Shown here: positions 32,731 through 41,130 of the stretch, in pieces | Layout of the letters: each line of letters begins with the position of its first letter | Position numbering within the stretch: the first letter of the stretch is position 1 | Assembly (NCBI RefSeq): GCF_042649925.1 | Contig: NZ_JBHSAF010000006.1 | Coordinates: 124,001-188,000, forward strand | Origin: Pseudaeromonas sharmana | Lineage (GTDB): Bacteria > Pseudomonadota > Gammaproteobacteria > Enterobacterales > Aeromonadaceae | DNA: 64,000 bases | Direction: 5' to 3' | The notes under the pieces: generated by a model | Seen by the model: only the letters and a program-made list of their open reading frames with translations | The model's database searches: none | What the model was told of the DNA's origin: nothing | Translations under genes and position numbers: made by a program

Positions 32731-33657
32731 ATGCATGAATTGAGTGGATTGCCGCTGTTTGCCAAGATCGTCGAGCTGAACAGTTTTGCTGAGGCCGCCC
32801 GTCAACTACAACTACCGGCGACCACCCTGAGCCGGAAGATTCAGCAACTGGAATCGGAACTAGGCGGCAAGTTACTCAATCGCACGACTCGCTCCCTCTC
32901 TCTGACCGAATTGGGCGAGCGGGTGTTACCAAAGGCATTGTTAATCCAGCAAACCGTGAAGGAGCTACAGGAAGAAGCCGAGCATATCTCGACCCAACCG
33001 ACAGGCAAGTTGCACATCGCCGCGCCACGGGCCTTCAGTGTCAATATTCTCGCACCTTTGCTCAGTCAGTTCAGACAACAACACCCCGGTATCCGAATTG
33101 AACTGGATGCCAGCAACCGGTTCCAGGATCTGACCAAAGGCAGCCTCGACTTTGTATTCCGCATCGGTGAACTCGCGGACTCTTCACTGATCGCCCTGCC
33201 GCTGACACAGGTTGACTATGAGCTGGTCGCCAGCCCGCAGCTGTTGGCTCATCACGCAGATCCGCAAGGCCCCGCCCATCCAAGGGATCTGCAGCACTAC
33301 CCAAGCATCCGCAACCATGTCGATGGTTTTATTCTGCCGTGGCATTTGCACAAGCAAGGTGAGGTGTATCAGCACCAGTCAGAGCCGGACCTGCTATCCG
33401 ATGACTTGCAAGTGTCACTGATGTACGCACTCGACGGGGTCGGCATCGCCTATCTGCCCTATTCTCTGGTGTATCGACCGTTACAGGACGGCAGGCTGGT
33501 CACGTTGCTGGATGAGTGGCAACGCCATCATCCGACGGCCTACCTGATTTACCCGGACCGGGCCTATCTGCCACAAAAATCCAAGCTGTTTCTGCAGTTC
33601 ATCAAGGCGCAACTCCCCCATTTCCAGCAGCGGTTAACCAAACCCGGACACAGATAG
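32731..33657 (+). CDS. LysR-family transcriptional regulator
   Basis: The 308-residue regulator has an N-terminal winged HTH (FAKIVELNSFAEAARQLQLP then ATTLSRKIQQLESELGGKLL, about 9-48) and a periplasmic-binding-like effector domain (about 92-300). The wording of the HTH and the motif NRTTRSLSLTELG place it in the large DsdC/AaeR-like group often linked to oxidoreductase genes. It is divergent from the NmrA-like gene and most likely controls it. The start at ATG 32731 gives the standard family N terminus. The effector is unknown. Confidence 0.92.
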   Translation: MHELSGLPLFAKIVELNSFAEAARQLQLPATTLSRKIQQLESELGGKLLNRTTRSLSLTELGERVLPKALLIQQTVKELQEEAEHISTQPTGKLHIAAPRAFSVNILAPLLSQFRQQHPGIRIELDASNRFQDLTKGSLDFVFRIGELADSSLIALPLTQVDYELVASPQLLAHHADPQGPAHPRDLQHYPSIRNHVDGFILPWHLHKQGEVYQHQSEPDLLSDDLQVSLMYALDGVGIAYLPYSLVYRPLQDGRLVTLLDEWQRHHPTAYLIYPDRAYLPQKSKLFLQFIKAQLPHFQQRLTKPGHR

Positions 33658-34035
33658 CGTCGGCAGCAACGGTCAGGATGCCTGAGAATGCTCGCCGCCG
33701 TCACAGCAAGACGTCAGGGACGCAGTGGCAGATTCACGTTGAACAGCCCGAACCGAGCTGGAGTGTGAGCCGCCAGTATTGATGAACGCCGGTTGCCACG
33801 GATTGAGCGTGTCAGACGATGGACGTCATGGTCGGGAGGTGCCCCATGGCGCGCAGGGCCAGTTTGCTCCGCCTTAACGCTTGCCATTCGTGGCAAGCTC
33901 ATCGACCACGATGACGGAGTGACAACGCGGCAACAGGGTCACTATCCGCCCGATCAGGCAGCGTTCAATTCACGGCAGGAGATTGTCAAAACAGCGCAGG
34001 CGAATAACGGAAAGGAAAAGCAGCGAATGGGGAAA
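33658..34035. other. Gene-free interval
   Basis: I see no convincing gene, RNA or repeat here. Open frames on both strands (33793-34098 plus, 33714-33902 minus) have no ribosome site and read as low-information Arg-rich shadow protein. Confidence 0.5.
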
Positions 34036-34260
34036 TTAACCAGCGATCATCTCGGAGAAACGGCGAGCCTGACAACCATCGGGGTAGCGGCTATTTAACC
34101 AATTTTGCATGCCTTCAGTGGATAATAATCCGCTGATCTTTTGCCAAGTAACACGTTTTTTATTATTTGCGCTCGGACATGGGGTATAACAAATCCAGCG
34201 CTCGCTATCGGATGAAATATGTCTGGATACACAGAGTTCCTGTGTCAAATTTAAAAGCAT
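34036..34260 (-). CDS. Possible small protein downstream of the cold-shock gene
   Basis: This 74-codon frame starts at ATG 34260 with AAGGA 6 bases upstream (MLLNLTQELCVSRHISSDSE...). It includes RWICYTPCPSANNKK and ends in a segment KISGLLSTEGMQNWLNSRYP that looks like a short helical domain. It follows the cold-shock gene on the same strand, after a hairpin at 34288-34312. The composition looks protein-like, but no family is recognised and there is no second line of evidence. Confidence 0.4.
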   Translation of the reverse strand: MLLNLTQELCVSRHISSDSERWICYTPCPSANNKKRVTWQKISGLLSTEGMQNWLNSRYPDGCQARRFSEMIAG

Positions 34261-34287
34261 AGAGATTCCTTGCATTATTATTGAGGG

Positions 34288-34312
34288 CCGGGACAGGCGT
34301 CGCCTATCCCGG
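34288..34312 (-). terminator. Hairpin after cold-shock gene
   Basis: An 11-bp stem with one G-T pair (34288-34298 with 34302-34312) lies 7 bases beyond the stop codon of the cold-shock gene. It lacks a T-run on the minus strand, so it may stabilise the RNA rather than terminate fully. Confidence 0.6.
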
Positions 34313-34319
34313 CAATCCG

Positions 34320-34529
34320 TTAGAGAACGGATACGTTGGCCGCCTGCGGGCCCTTGGCGCCCTGCTCGACGGAGAAGGAGACACGGTCACCTTCGTTCAA
34401 TGAGCGATAGCCGTCGCCAGTGATGGCGCGGAAGTGAACAAATACATCGGCACCGCCATTTTCTTGAGAAATGAAACCGAAGCCTTTTTCAGAGTTGAAC
34501 CATTTAACGGTGCCAGTAGTTTTGGACAT
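34320..34529 (-). CDS. Cold-shock domain protein (CspA family)
   Basis: The 69-residue single cold-shock domain has RNP1 KGFGFI (15-20) and RNP2 VFVHF (29-33), with the family opening TTGTVKWFNSEKGFGFISQE. These proteins bind single-stranded RNA and DNA and melt RNA structure. ATG 34529 gives the conserved N terminus; a longer frame to 34565 is unlikely. A long AT-rich leader lies upstream (to about 34700), as is common for cold-shock genes. Which paralogue it is cannot be fixed from sequence alone. Confidence 0.93.
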   Translation of the reverse strand: MSKTTGTVKWFNSEKGFGFISQENGGADVFVHFRAITGDGYRSLNEGDRVSFSVEQGAKGPQAANVSVL

Positions 34530-34939
34530 GTTTAAACCTACGAAATAAATATTAACATCACACAAGGTGATTATTTTGAAATAACAGGTGGGAGAACTCG
34601 AAACAATTTGTCACAGAGGGTGACTGAATTGATAGGGAGGGGCTACTACTTGTTACACTAACTTCATCAGAAGTGGTGCCAAGATACGTGGATTATTTAT
34701 CGATCACAAGCACTATTTGCAAAATTGATTTTTACTCCCGCTAACCTGCCGATTTATATCGTTTTTTATTTCTTGCTGCCGAATACCGCCCCCGCCTCCG
34801 CAACAAGGCTCAGACTTTAGCCCGGGAACCAGGAGCAGGCCGTCGCCGAAGACCAGCGCCTCCTGGCCACCCGCGTCATGGACGCTTGCCAAACCGACCG
34901 ACAGATGATAACTATTATCAACAAATGGAGGGTAACATC
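34530..34939. other. Divergent leader region between csp and gpmA
   Basis: The 410 bases hold AT-rich sequence next to the csp gene, probably its long 5' leader and promoter, and GC-richer sequence near gpmA. No additional gene or known RNA motif is recognised. Confidence 0.4.
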
Positions 34940-35692
34940 ATGTCTGTCAAGAAACTGGTATTGATTCGCCACGGCGAAAGCATCTGGAATCAGGAAAATC
35001 GCTTCACTGGTTGGACCGACGTGCCACTGTCGGCAAAAGGCGTGCAAGAGGCCCATGCCGCCGGCCAACTACTGAAAGCCGAAGGTTTCCAGTTTGATTA
35101 TGCCTACACCTCTGTCCTCAAACGCGCCATTTCCACGCTGTGGGCCGTGCTGGAAGAGACCGACCTGCAGTGGATACCGGTGGAAAAGGACTGGCGCCTG
35201 AACGAACGTCACTATGGCGCCTTGCAAGGGCTGAACAAGGCAGAAACCGCCGAGAAGTTCGGCGATGAGCAGGTAAAATTGTGGCGCCGCGGTTTTGCCA
35301 TCACCCCACCGGCCCTGACGCCGGAGGATCCCCGGTTCCCAGGTCACGACAGCCGTTATGCCACGGTCCCAGCCTCACAATTACCCGCCACTGAAAGCCT
35401 GGCGATTACCATAGAGCGCGTCATTCCCTATTGGCTGGAAACCATACGCCCACGCGTCGAATCCGGAGAAAAGGTGATCATCGCCGCCCACGGCAACTCC
35501 TTGCGCGCACTGGTAAAGTACCTGGATGACATCAGTGAGGAAGCGATTCTGGAGCTGAATATTCCTACCGGGGTACCACTGGTATATGAGTTTGATGACC
35601 AGATGAAACCGGTTCGTCACTATTATTTGGGCAATGCCGATGAAATTGCAGCCAAGGCTGCCGCCGTCGCCAATCAGGGCAAGGCGAAATAA
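34940..35692 (+). CDS. gpmA: 2,3-bisphosphoglycerate-dependent phosphoglycerate mutase
   Basis: The 250-residue glycolytic enzyme interconverts 3- and 2-phosphoglycerate through a phosphohistidine. The phospho-acceptor His11 sits in LIRHGESIWN; further signatures are ENRFTGWTDVPLS, NERHYGALQGLNKAET and AAHGNSLRALVKYLD, which holds the second active-site His. The length equals that of E. coli GpmA (250). ATG 34940 has TGGAGGG upstream and yields the standard start MSVKKLVLIRHGE. A terminator follows at 35720. It stands as a single gene. Confidence 0.97.
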   Translation: MSVKKLVLIRHGESIWNQENRFTGWTDVPLSAKGVQEAHAAGQLLKAEGFQFDYAYTSVLKRAISTLWAVLEETDLQWIPVEKDWRLNERHYGALQGLNKAETAEKFGDEQVKLWRRGFAITPPALTPEDPRFPGHDSRYATVPASQLPATESLAITIERVIPYWLETIRPRVESGEKVIIAAHGNSLRALVKYLDDISEEAILELNIPTGVPLVYEFDDQMKPVRHYYLGNADEIAAKAAAVANQGKAK

Positions 35693-35719
35693 CGCATTCG
35701 CTTTGCCGAGGCTGTATCA

Positions 35720-35746
35720 ATAATGGCGCCGCATGGCGCCTTTATT
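35720..35746 (+). terminator. Terminator after gpmA
   Basis: TGGCGCC and GGCGCC arms around GCA (35724-35740), extended by ATAA/TTAT on both sides, form a GC-rich hairpin followed by T-rich sequence. Confidence 0.75.
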
Positions 35747-35929
35747 ATGTCTCTTGCCTGCGCGTCACAGGAAATAAAGACTCACACCACAGCACGGCTA
35801 ATACGCTGCGCTGCTGTATTGACTGTTTTTTATACTCCATAGGCAAGCCGCTCAGTTTGTATATATGGTTAACAGAGGAGTTAGCAGGATGAAGCAGGCT
35901 CTTGAGAGCCTTAATTCGCCCCTTGAGCG

Positions 35930-36952
35930 ATGGCGTTGACAATCATGTCCACAAGCGAATCCGAATTACTGCCCACCCGCGAACAGCTGCTGGAAATTAT
36001 CCGGCTGCAAACCAATATTGCCCAGCTGGGGCTGGATTTGGGCGGCGTCATGGCGCTGGTCGTCGACCGCACCTTGACATTGACCGCAGCCGATGGCGCC
36101 GTGATTGAACTCGCCGAAAACAATTACATGGTCTATCGCGCTGCAGCCGGAATTGCAGCCAGGCAATTGGGGTTGCGACTGCCGATGGAGGCCAGCTTGT
36201 CCGGACAAAGCGTGCGCTCCGGGCAGATGATGATCTGTCATGACACTGAGTGTGATGCGCGTGTCGATCTTGACTCCTGTCAGCGAGTGGGTGTCCGTTC
36301 CATGCTGATATTACCCCTGCTGCATGTAAGCCTGTGCGTCGGTGTACTGAAGATCATGTCGCGGCAGCCGAATGCATTTAACCAGCATCACGCCAGCGTG
36401 TTGCAACTACTGACTGAAGTGCTCGGTGCCGAAATTTTCTTTGCCGCCAAGTACGCCACCCATGACCTGTTCTACCGAGCCACCCATGACGAGATGACCG
36501 GACTCGCCAACCGGGCACTGTTCCTCGAACGCCTGCATCATGCCGTCGCCCATACCCGGCGCCATGGTACGCCCCTGGGCGTATTAATGATCGATATGGA
36601 TGGCCTCAAGGCGATCAACGACCACTATGGCCACCACGCAGGCGATCAGGCGATACAGGCTTTTGCTGGACGACTCAGGAGCATGCTGCGCGGAACCGAT
36701 ACTGTCGCCCGGCTTGGTGGCGATGAGTTTGCCGTACTGATGCAACCGATTGTCGATACAGCGACGCTGGTTCGCCATATCGAGCGGCTACAGACGCAAA
36801 TGAACCACCCTTATCCTGAGCTGGCGTTTGCCATTGCCGGCAGTGTCGGTTTTGCGATGGCACCTCTGGATGGCATCGAGCCAGAGATCCTGCTGGAGAA
36901 AGCAGATCAGTCGATGTACCTCGTCAAACGCGAACGTAAACAGCAGCACTGA
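35930..36952 (+). CDS. GAF-GGDEF diguanylate cyclase
   Basis: The 340-residue cytoplasmic protein has an N-terminal GAF-like sensor (about 30-175; LPMEASLSGQSVRSGQMMIC) and a C-terminal GGDEF domain (about 185-340). The active site is LGGDEF (GGDEF 263-267), preceded at the right spacing by the inhibitory I-site RGTD (254-257), so product inhibition is expected. It should make c-di-GMP from GTP. No membrane segment is seen. ATG 35930 or ATG 35945 could be the start; neither has a strong ribosome site. c-di-GMP made here could feed the chitinase riboswitches in this window, which is inference. Confidence 0.92.
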   Translation: MALTIMSTSESELLPTREQLLEIIRLQTNIAQLGLDLGGVMALVVDRTLTLTAADGAVIELAENNYMVYRAAAGIAARQLGLRLPMEASLSGQSVRSGQMMICHDTECDARVDLDSCQRVGVRSMLILPLLHVSLCVGVLKIMSRQPNAFNQHHASVLQLLTEVLGAEIFFAAKYATHDLFYRATHDEMTGLANRALFLERLHHAVAHTRRHGTPLGVLMIDMDGLKAINDHYGHHAGDQAIQAFAGRLRSMLRGTDTVARLGGDEFAVLMQPIVDTATLVRHIERLQTQMNHPYPELAFAIAGSVGFAMAPLDGIEPEILLEKADQSMYLVKRERKQQH

Positions 36953-37160
36953 GCGACGCCCCTGCCCGCGGTTTGAAGCCGCAGGATCCAACGCGGCTGG
37001 GGAAACCCGCGCACACGGCCGGTCAAATAAGACACGAGCCGTGACCATGGAACCAACCGATGACGGCAGGCATGCCGCCATCGTGCCCCCTGAATAGGTT
37101 ACAGCGTGCTGGTGGAAGACAAGCTGCCAGCATGTTTCCCCAAATGAACGGTGTTGCGCA

Positions 37161-37844
37161 TCACCCGGCCAGTGCGGCCAGCAGGGTTTCAGCGGTCTGC
37201 TCCGAAGAGGCTGGATTCTGCCCGGTGATCAGCAGGCCATCACGCAGTACAAACGGCTGCCAATCCGGCCCCTTGCGATAATCACCGCCATTGGCTTGCA
37301 GCATCTCCTCGACCAGGAACGGCACCACATCGGTGAGCTGAACCGCTGCTTCTTCACTGTTGGAGAAGCCGGTCACCTGATGCCCTCGTACCAGCGGAGT
37401 ACCATCGGCAGCGCGGGTATGGCGCAACACGCCGGGCGCATGGCAGACGGTCGCCACCGGTTTACCCGCCGCGATAGCCTGTTCAATCAGGGCGATGGAG
37501 TAACGATCCTCGGCCAGATCCCACAGTGGACCATGACCACCGGGATAGAAAACGGCATCGAACTCATCGATGCGGATGTCGGCCAGTTTGTGAGTGGCTG
37601 CCAGCAGTGCCGTGGCCTCCTCATCGCTACGGAAACGGTGGGTCGCCGCGGTCTGGAAGTCAGGCTCGTCGCTCTTGGGATCGAGCGGCGGCTGACCGCC
37701 GGCAGGCGAAGCCAGCGTGATGTCGCAACCGGCATCGCGGAACACATAATAGGGGGCCGCGAACTCTTCGAGCCAGAAACCGGTTTTCAGGCCAGTGTTA
37801 CCCAACTGGTCATGGGAGGTGAGTACCATCAGGATACGGGACAT
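37161..37844 (-). CDS. DJ-1/PfpI family (class I amidotransferase-like) protein
   Basis: The 227-residue DJ-1 superfamily protein has the nucleophile Cys134 in VCHAPGVL and the conserved Glu in GFWLEEFAAPYYVF, plus YPGGHGPLWDLA. Members include Hsp31-like glyoxalases and chaperones that handle methylglyoxal or protein damage. The start ATG 37844 gives the usual MSRILMVLTSHDQL. It is followed on the same strand by nothing close; upstream on the same strand lie the NADPH oxidoreductase and TetR genes, suggesting an electrophile-stress cluster controlled from the NemR-like boxes. Confidence 0.9.
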   Translation of the reverse strand: MSRILMVLTSHDQLGNTGLKTGFWLEEFAAPYYVFRDAGCDITLASPAGGQPPLDPKSDEPDFQTAATHRFRSDEEATALLAATHKLADIRIDEFDAVFYPGGHGPLWDLAEDRYSIALIEQAIAAGKPVATVCHAPGVLRHTRAADGTPLVRGHQVTGFSNSEEAAVQLTDVVPFLVEEMLQANGGDYRKGPDWQPFVLRDGLLITGQNPASSEQTAETLLAALAG

Positions 37845-37916
37845 AAGATATTCCTTGTCATTACAGCGAGATCGTTCAGAGATAGCGCAGCAACCGGTAG
37901 GGTTACCGCTCCGTGG

Positions 37917-38936
37917 TTAATCGGCCAGGTGCACGATGCACTTGCCAAAGTTTTCGCCCCGCAGTACGCCAATCAACGCCTGTGGTGCCGACTCAAAGCC
38001 GCTGATCCTATGTTCACGGAAGCGGATCTTGCCTGCGGCCACCCAGGGTCCCATCTGCTGCAGGAACTCCGGAAAGCGGTGGCCATAGTCATCAAAAATA
38101 ATAAAACCCTGCATACGAATGCGCTGTTTGAGCAGCGTCGCAGCCAGGAGAGGCAAGCGATCCGGGCCGTCCGGAAGCGACGTCGCGTTGTAGTGGGCGA
38201 TCAGACCGCACACCGGAACCCGCGCCTTGGTGTTCAGCAGCGGCAGCACGGCATCAAACACCTTGCCGCCGACATTTTCGAAATAGACATCGATACCCTG
38301 CGGACAGGCCTCCGCCAGGCGGGTCGCCAGATCCGGCGCCTTGTGATCGATACAGGCATCAAAGCCTAGCTCGTCGACCACATAGCGGCACTTCTCGGCG
38401 CCCCCGGCAATGCCGATCACCCGACAGCCCTGCAACTTGGCGATCTGACCAACCACGGCGCCGACTGCGCCACTGGCGGCCGCAACGACCACCGTCTCCC
38501 CGGCTTGCGGCTGACCGATGTCCAGTAACCCCATATATGCGGTGAAACCTGGCATGCCCAATACGCCCAGCGCCAACGACGGTTGTACCAGATCGCCCAA
38601 GCGGAACAGACCGTTGCCATCACTCAGCGCATACTCCTGCCAGCCGGTGTAGGCCATCACCAGTTCGCCAACCGCATAGTCAGGATGCTGCGAGGCGATA
38701 ACCCGGCTCACAGCACCGCCGACCATCACCTCACCCAGCGCCACTGGCGGCGCATAGGATTTGGCGTCGCTCATCCGACCGCGCATGTAGGGGTCGATAG
38801 AGAGGTAGAGCGTCTGCAGCAACACTTGTCCGGCCTGAGGTTCTGGTACCGGTTGGCTATCGAGACGAAAATTCTCGGCAACCGGTTCACCGACCGGACG
38901 CGAAGCCAATACCCAACGACGATTGATCCCATTCAT
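37917..38936 (-). CDS. NADPH-dependent MDR-family oxidoreductase (CurA-like)
   Basis: The 339-residue zinc-free medium-chain reductase is of the leukotriene B4 dehydrogenase/CurA type. It starts INRRWVLASRPVGEP, has PYMRGRMSD, the nucleotide loop AAASGAVGAVVGQIAKLQGC, and YFENVGGKVFDAVLPLL. Such enzymes reduce alpha,beta-unsaturated carbonyls. An operator-like palindrome, TAGAC-CGGTC-GTCTA, lies 24 bases upstream of its start, and an identical one upstream of the TetR-family gene next door, so both are probably repressed by that regulator and induced by electrophiles. Confidence 0.92.
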   Translation of the reverse strand: MNGINRRWVLASRPVGEPVAENFRLDSQPVPEPQAGQVLLQTLYLSIDPYMRGRMSDAKSYAPPVALGEVMVGGAVSRVIASQHPDYAVGELVMAYTGWQEYALSDGNGLFRLGDLVQPSLALGVLGMPGFTAYMGLLDIGQPQAGETVVVAAASGAVGAVVGQIAKLQGCRVIGIAGGAEKCRYVVDELGFDACIDHKAPDLATRLAEACPQGIDVYFENVGGKVFDAVLPLLNTKARVPVCGLIAHYNATSLPDGPDRLPLLAATLLKQRIRMQGFIIFDDYGHRFPEFLQQMGPWVAAGKIRFREHRISGFESAPQALIGVLRGENFGKCIVHLAD

Positions 38937-38957
38937 CTGTCTTCTCCCGAACCGGAT

Positions 38958-38976
38958 ATTAGACCGGTCGTCTAAT
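38958..38976. promoter_or_regulatory. NemR-like operator 1
   Basis: The palindrome TTAGAC-CGGTC-GTCTAA is centred at about 38967, between the oxidoreductase start and the end of the TetR-family gene. The core is identical to the site at 39641-39655. It matches the TAGAC...GTCTA operator type known for NemR-class repressors. Confidence 0.8.
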
Positions 38977-39027
38977 TGTAGTGTAAAAAAAGGGCGGCCA
39001 TGTTCACTGACCGCCGGGATAGCTAAC

Positions 39028-39618
39028 TCAGTTCAGCTGTAACCACTCGCGGCTGCGCTGCAACACAGCACGGAAGGCGCTGTCATCTCGGCGCAACTTG
39101 GCCAGCAGGGATGCACCAAGCCAGGCCTCGTATAACCATTGCGCCAACTCGCCAGCCGGCGCCGGGTTGGCAATCGAACCATCCGCTTGACCTCGCGCGA
39201 CCACATCGGCCAGGCGACCGAGGATCTGCTCGGTTCCGGAAAGCATGATGGCTCGCATCGCCTCGGAGAGATCCGCCACCTCAGCCGCCAGCTTGACGAT
39301 CAGGCAGTAGTCGGCTGCATCCTCCCCCTGCTGGGTTTCGATCCAGCGCTGAAAGTAGGTCTGCAAACAGGCGCCACCACTGAGATCGGAACGCTCAAAC
39401 AGCCCGTCAAGCCGTTGCAGATAGTGGCTAAAGTAAGCCTCCAGCAGCGCGATGCCAAACCCCTCTTTCGAAGCGAAATAGTGATAAAACGAGCCCTTGG
39501 GCACGCCGGCGGTGGTTAGCAATTCGGCCAACCCGACGCCAACAAAGCCCTTGCGTGCCACCAGACGGTGGCCGCAGTCGAGGATATGCTGGCGCGTATC
39601 GATGCGTTCTGTATTCAT
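39028..39618 (-). CDS. TetR/AcrR-family repressor (NemR-like)
   Basis: The 196-residue repressor has an N-terminal HTH (about 8-50; ILDCGHRLVARKGFVGVGLA and LTTAGVPKGSFYHYFASKEG), the classic TetR layout, and a helical ligand-binding domain with CLQTYFQRWIETQQGEDAADYCLIVKLAAE containing a cysteine typical of NemR-like electrophile sensors. Start ATG 39618 gives MNTERIDTRQHIL. A TAGACCGGTCGTCTA operator lies 23 bases upstream of its own start, implying autorepression, and another lies before the adjacent oxidoreductase gene. Confidence 0.9.
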   Translation of the reverse strand: MNTERIDTRQHILDCGHRLVARKGFVGVGLAELLTTAGVPKGSFYHYFASKEGFGIALLEAYFSHYLQRLDGLFERSDLSGGACLQTYFQRWIETQQGEDAADYCLIVKLAAEVADLSEAMRAIMLSGTEQILGRLADVVARGQADGSIANPAPAGELAQWLYEAWLGASLLAKLRRDDSAFRAVLQRSREWLQLN

Positions 39619-39640
39619 GATGTGCACTGTAAACCAAAAT

Positions 39641-39655
39641 TAGACCGGTCGTCTA
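39641..39655. promoter_or_regulatory. NemR-like operator 2
   Basis: TAGAC-CGGTC-GTCTA sits upstream of the TetR-family gene, in its likely promoter. The 15-base core is the same as at 38958-38976. Confidence 0.8.
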
Positions 39656-39701
39656 GTGCTTTCTGATCCGCAATGTGCAGTGAATATTCCGGCTGCGCAT
39701 C

Positions 39702-41021
39702 TCAGTGCTGACGATGAAAGGCGGGCAGCAAATCCCGGTTCTCTTCAATCACATCGTCAAGCGCGCGCTCCAGCACTGTGCCGCTGCGCACCAGCGGATT
39801 GAGCACCAGAGCCCGCCAGGCGGTATGGCGATCGCCACTGATAGCCGCAGAAATCGTCAGTTGTTCAAAGCTCTTCATCAGTTGCAGCAGACGCAGCACA
39901 TCTTCCGGGAACGGTGCCACGTTCAGCGGCAGCGGACCGGAACGGGTAATCAGTGCGCTGACCTCGACGGCACAGTCATCTGGCAGACCGGCGATCGTCC
40001 CCTGGTTGCGGGTGTTGACGTGCATGATGATGCGCTTGTCATTGTAAATCGCACTCATCAGCTCGCAGGCCGCTTCGGAATAGTACTGACCGCCCCGCCC
40101 TTCCAGCGCTTTTGGTTTCACCGCCAGATCCGGGTCGCGATAGATCTCGAACAGCTTCTGCTCCAGCGCCTTGACCACTTCACCGCGGGTCCCCTCGCCA
40201 TTGGCTTCTCCAAGCTCCTGCTGCAGGATATCGTCGCTCATATAGTAGTAACGCAGGTAGGCGCAGGGGATCATGCCCAGCCCCGTGAGCAGGTGCTGCG
40301 GCCAGCGAAACGGCGGAATATTGCGCGGTACCAAGGGATCCGGCCCCTGAGTAATCTGCGCAATCACCTGCGGCAGACGATCCTCTCCCTGCTGCAGGAT
40401 CTGGCGTACAAAGATGAAGTGGTTCAGCCCTGCCACCTGCATGACAAAATCCGACTCCCGTTGGCAACCCAGCAATTGGGCGACCCCCTTTTGCATGATC
40501 ACCGGCACGTTGCACAGCCCGACCGCCTTGACGCGGCTATGACGCAACACCGCCTCGGTCACCATGCCGGACGGGTTGGTGAAATTCAGCAACCAGGCAT
40601 CGGGACAGAGCTCCTCCATTTCGGCAGCGATCGCCAATGCGATGGGGATGGTACGACAGGCGTTGGCAAAACCGCCGAGGCCGTTGGTCTCCTGACCGAT
40701 CAGACCGTGACGCAGCGAGATGCGCTCGTCACGAATACGCGCCTCGAGACACCCGGCACGAAATTGCGAACAGACAAAGTCGGCACCGAGCAGCGCTTCG
40801 CGACGATTGAGCGTCTCCAATACCGGCAGCGTTAAGCCAGCTCGGGCCAGCATGCGCCGGGTCAGGTCGGCGATGATCGCCATTTTCTCTCGCCCGTCCT
40901 CGATATCCACCAGCCACAGTTCACGCAACGGCAACTCGTGACGACGTTGTATCAGCCCCTCGATCAGTTCCGGCGTGTAGCTGGATCCCGCACCAATGAT
41001 TGCAATCTTGAGCCCGGTCAT
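39702..41021 (-). CDS. GH4 6-phospho-beta-glucosidase
   Basis: The 439-residue family 4 glycosidase works by NAD+- and metal-dependent redox elimination. It shows the nucleotide motif IIGAGSSYTPELIEGL at the N terminus, the metal-site Cys region VGLCNVPVIMQKG, AGLNHFIFV and NFTNPSGMVTEA. It would cleave phosphorylated beta-glucosides such as cellobiose-6-phosphate in the cytoplasm; no PTS gene is adjacent, so the uptake system is elsewhere. GAGGT precedes ATG 41021. A divergent LysR gene starts 109 bases away and may regulate it. Confidence 0.94.
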   Translation of the reverse strand: MTGLKIAIIGAGSSYTPELIEGLIQRRHELPLRELWLVDIEDGREKMAIIADLTRRMLARAGLTLPVLETLNRREALLGADFVCSQFRAGCLEARIRDERISLRHGLIGQETNGLGGFANACRTIPIALAIAAEMEELCPDAWLLNFTNPSGMVTEAVLRHSRVKAVGLCNVPVIMQKGVAQLLGCQRESDFVMQVAGLNHFIFVRQILQQGEDRLPQVIAQITQGPDPLVPRNIPPFRWPQHLLTGLGMIPCAYLRYYYMSDDILQQELGEANGEGTRGEVVKALEQKLFEIYRDPDLAVKPKALEGRGGQYYSEAACELMSAIYNDKRIIMHVNTRNQGTIAGLPDDCAVEVSALITRSGPLPLNVAPFPEDVLRLLQLMKSFEQLTISAAISGDRHTAWRALVLNPLVRSGTVLERALDDVIEENRDLLPAFHRQH

Positions 41022-41130
41022 GGTTTACCTCGATGATGTAATGGTTTCATCTAATTAAAGAGCGCACAGCGTTGCTCAACAAACGAAAAAAACCACTGCA
41101 TGCATTAATCTGACTAATCCATGGCCACAC

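Noticed and set aside
33714..34098. Overlapping ORFs on both strands after the LysR gene
   Set aside because: Arg/Pro-rich shadow-like composition without ribosome sites or family features.
39705..40835. 376-codon plus-strand ORF opposite the GH4 gene
   Set aside because: Antisense shadow of a well-supported GH4 enzyme; His/Gln/Arg-rich without domain features.
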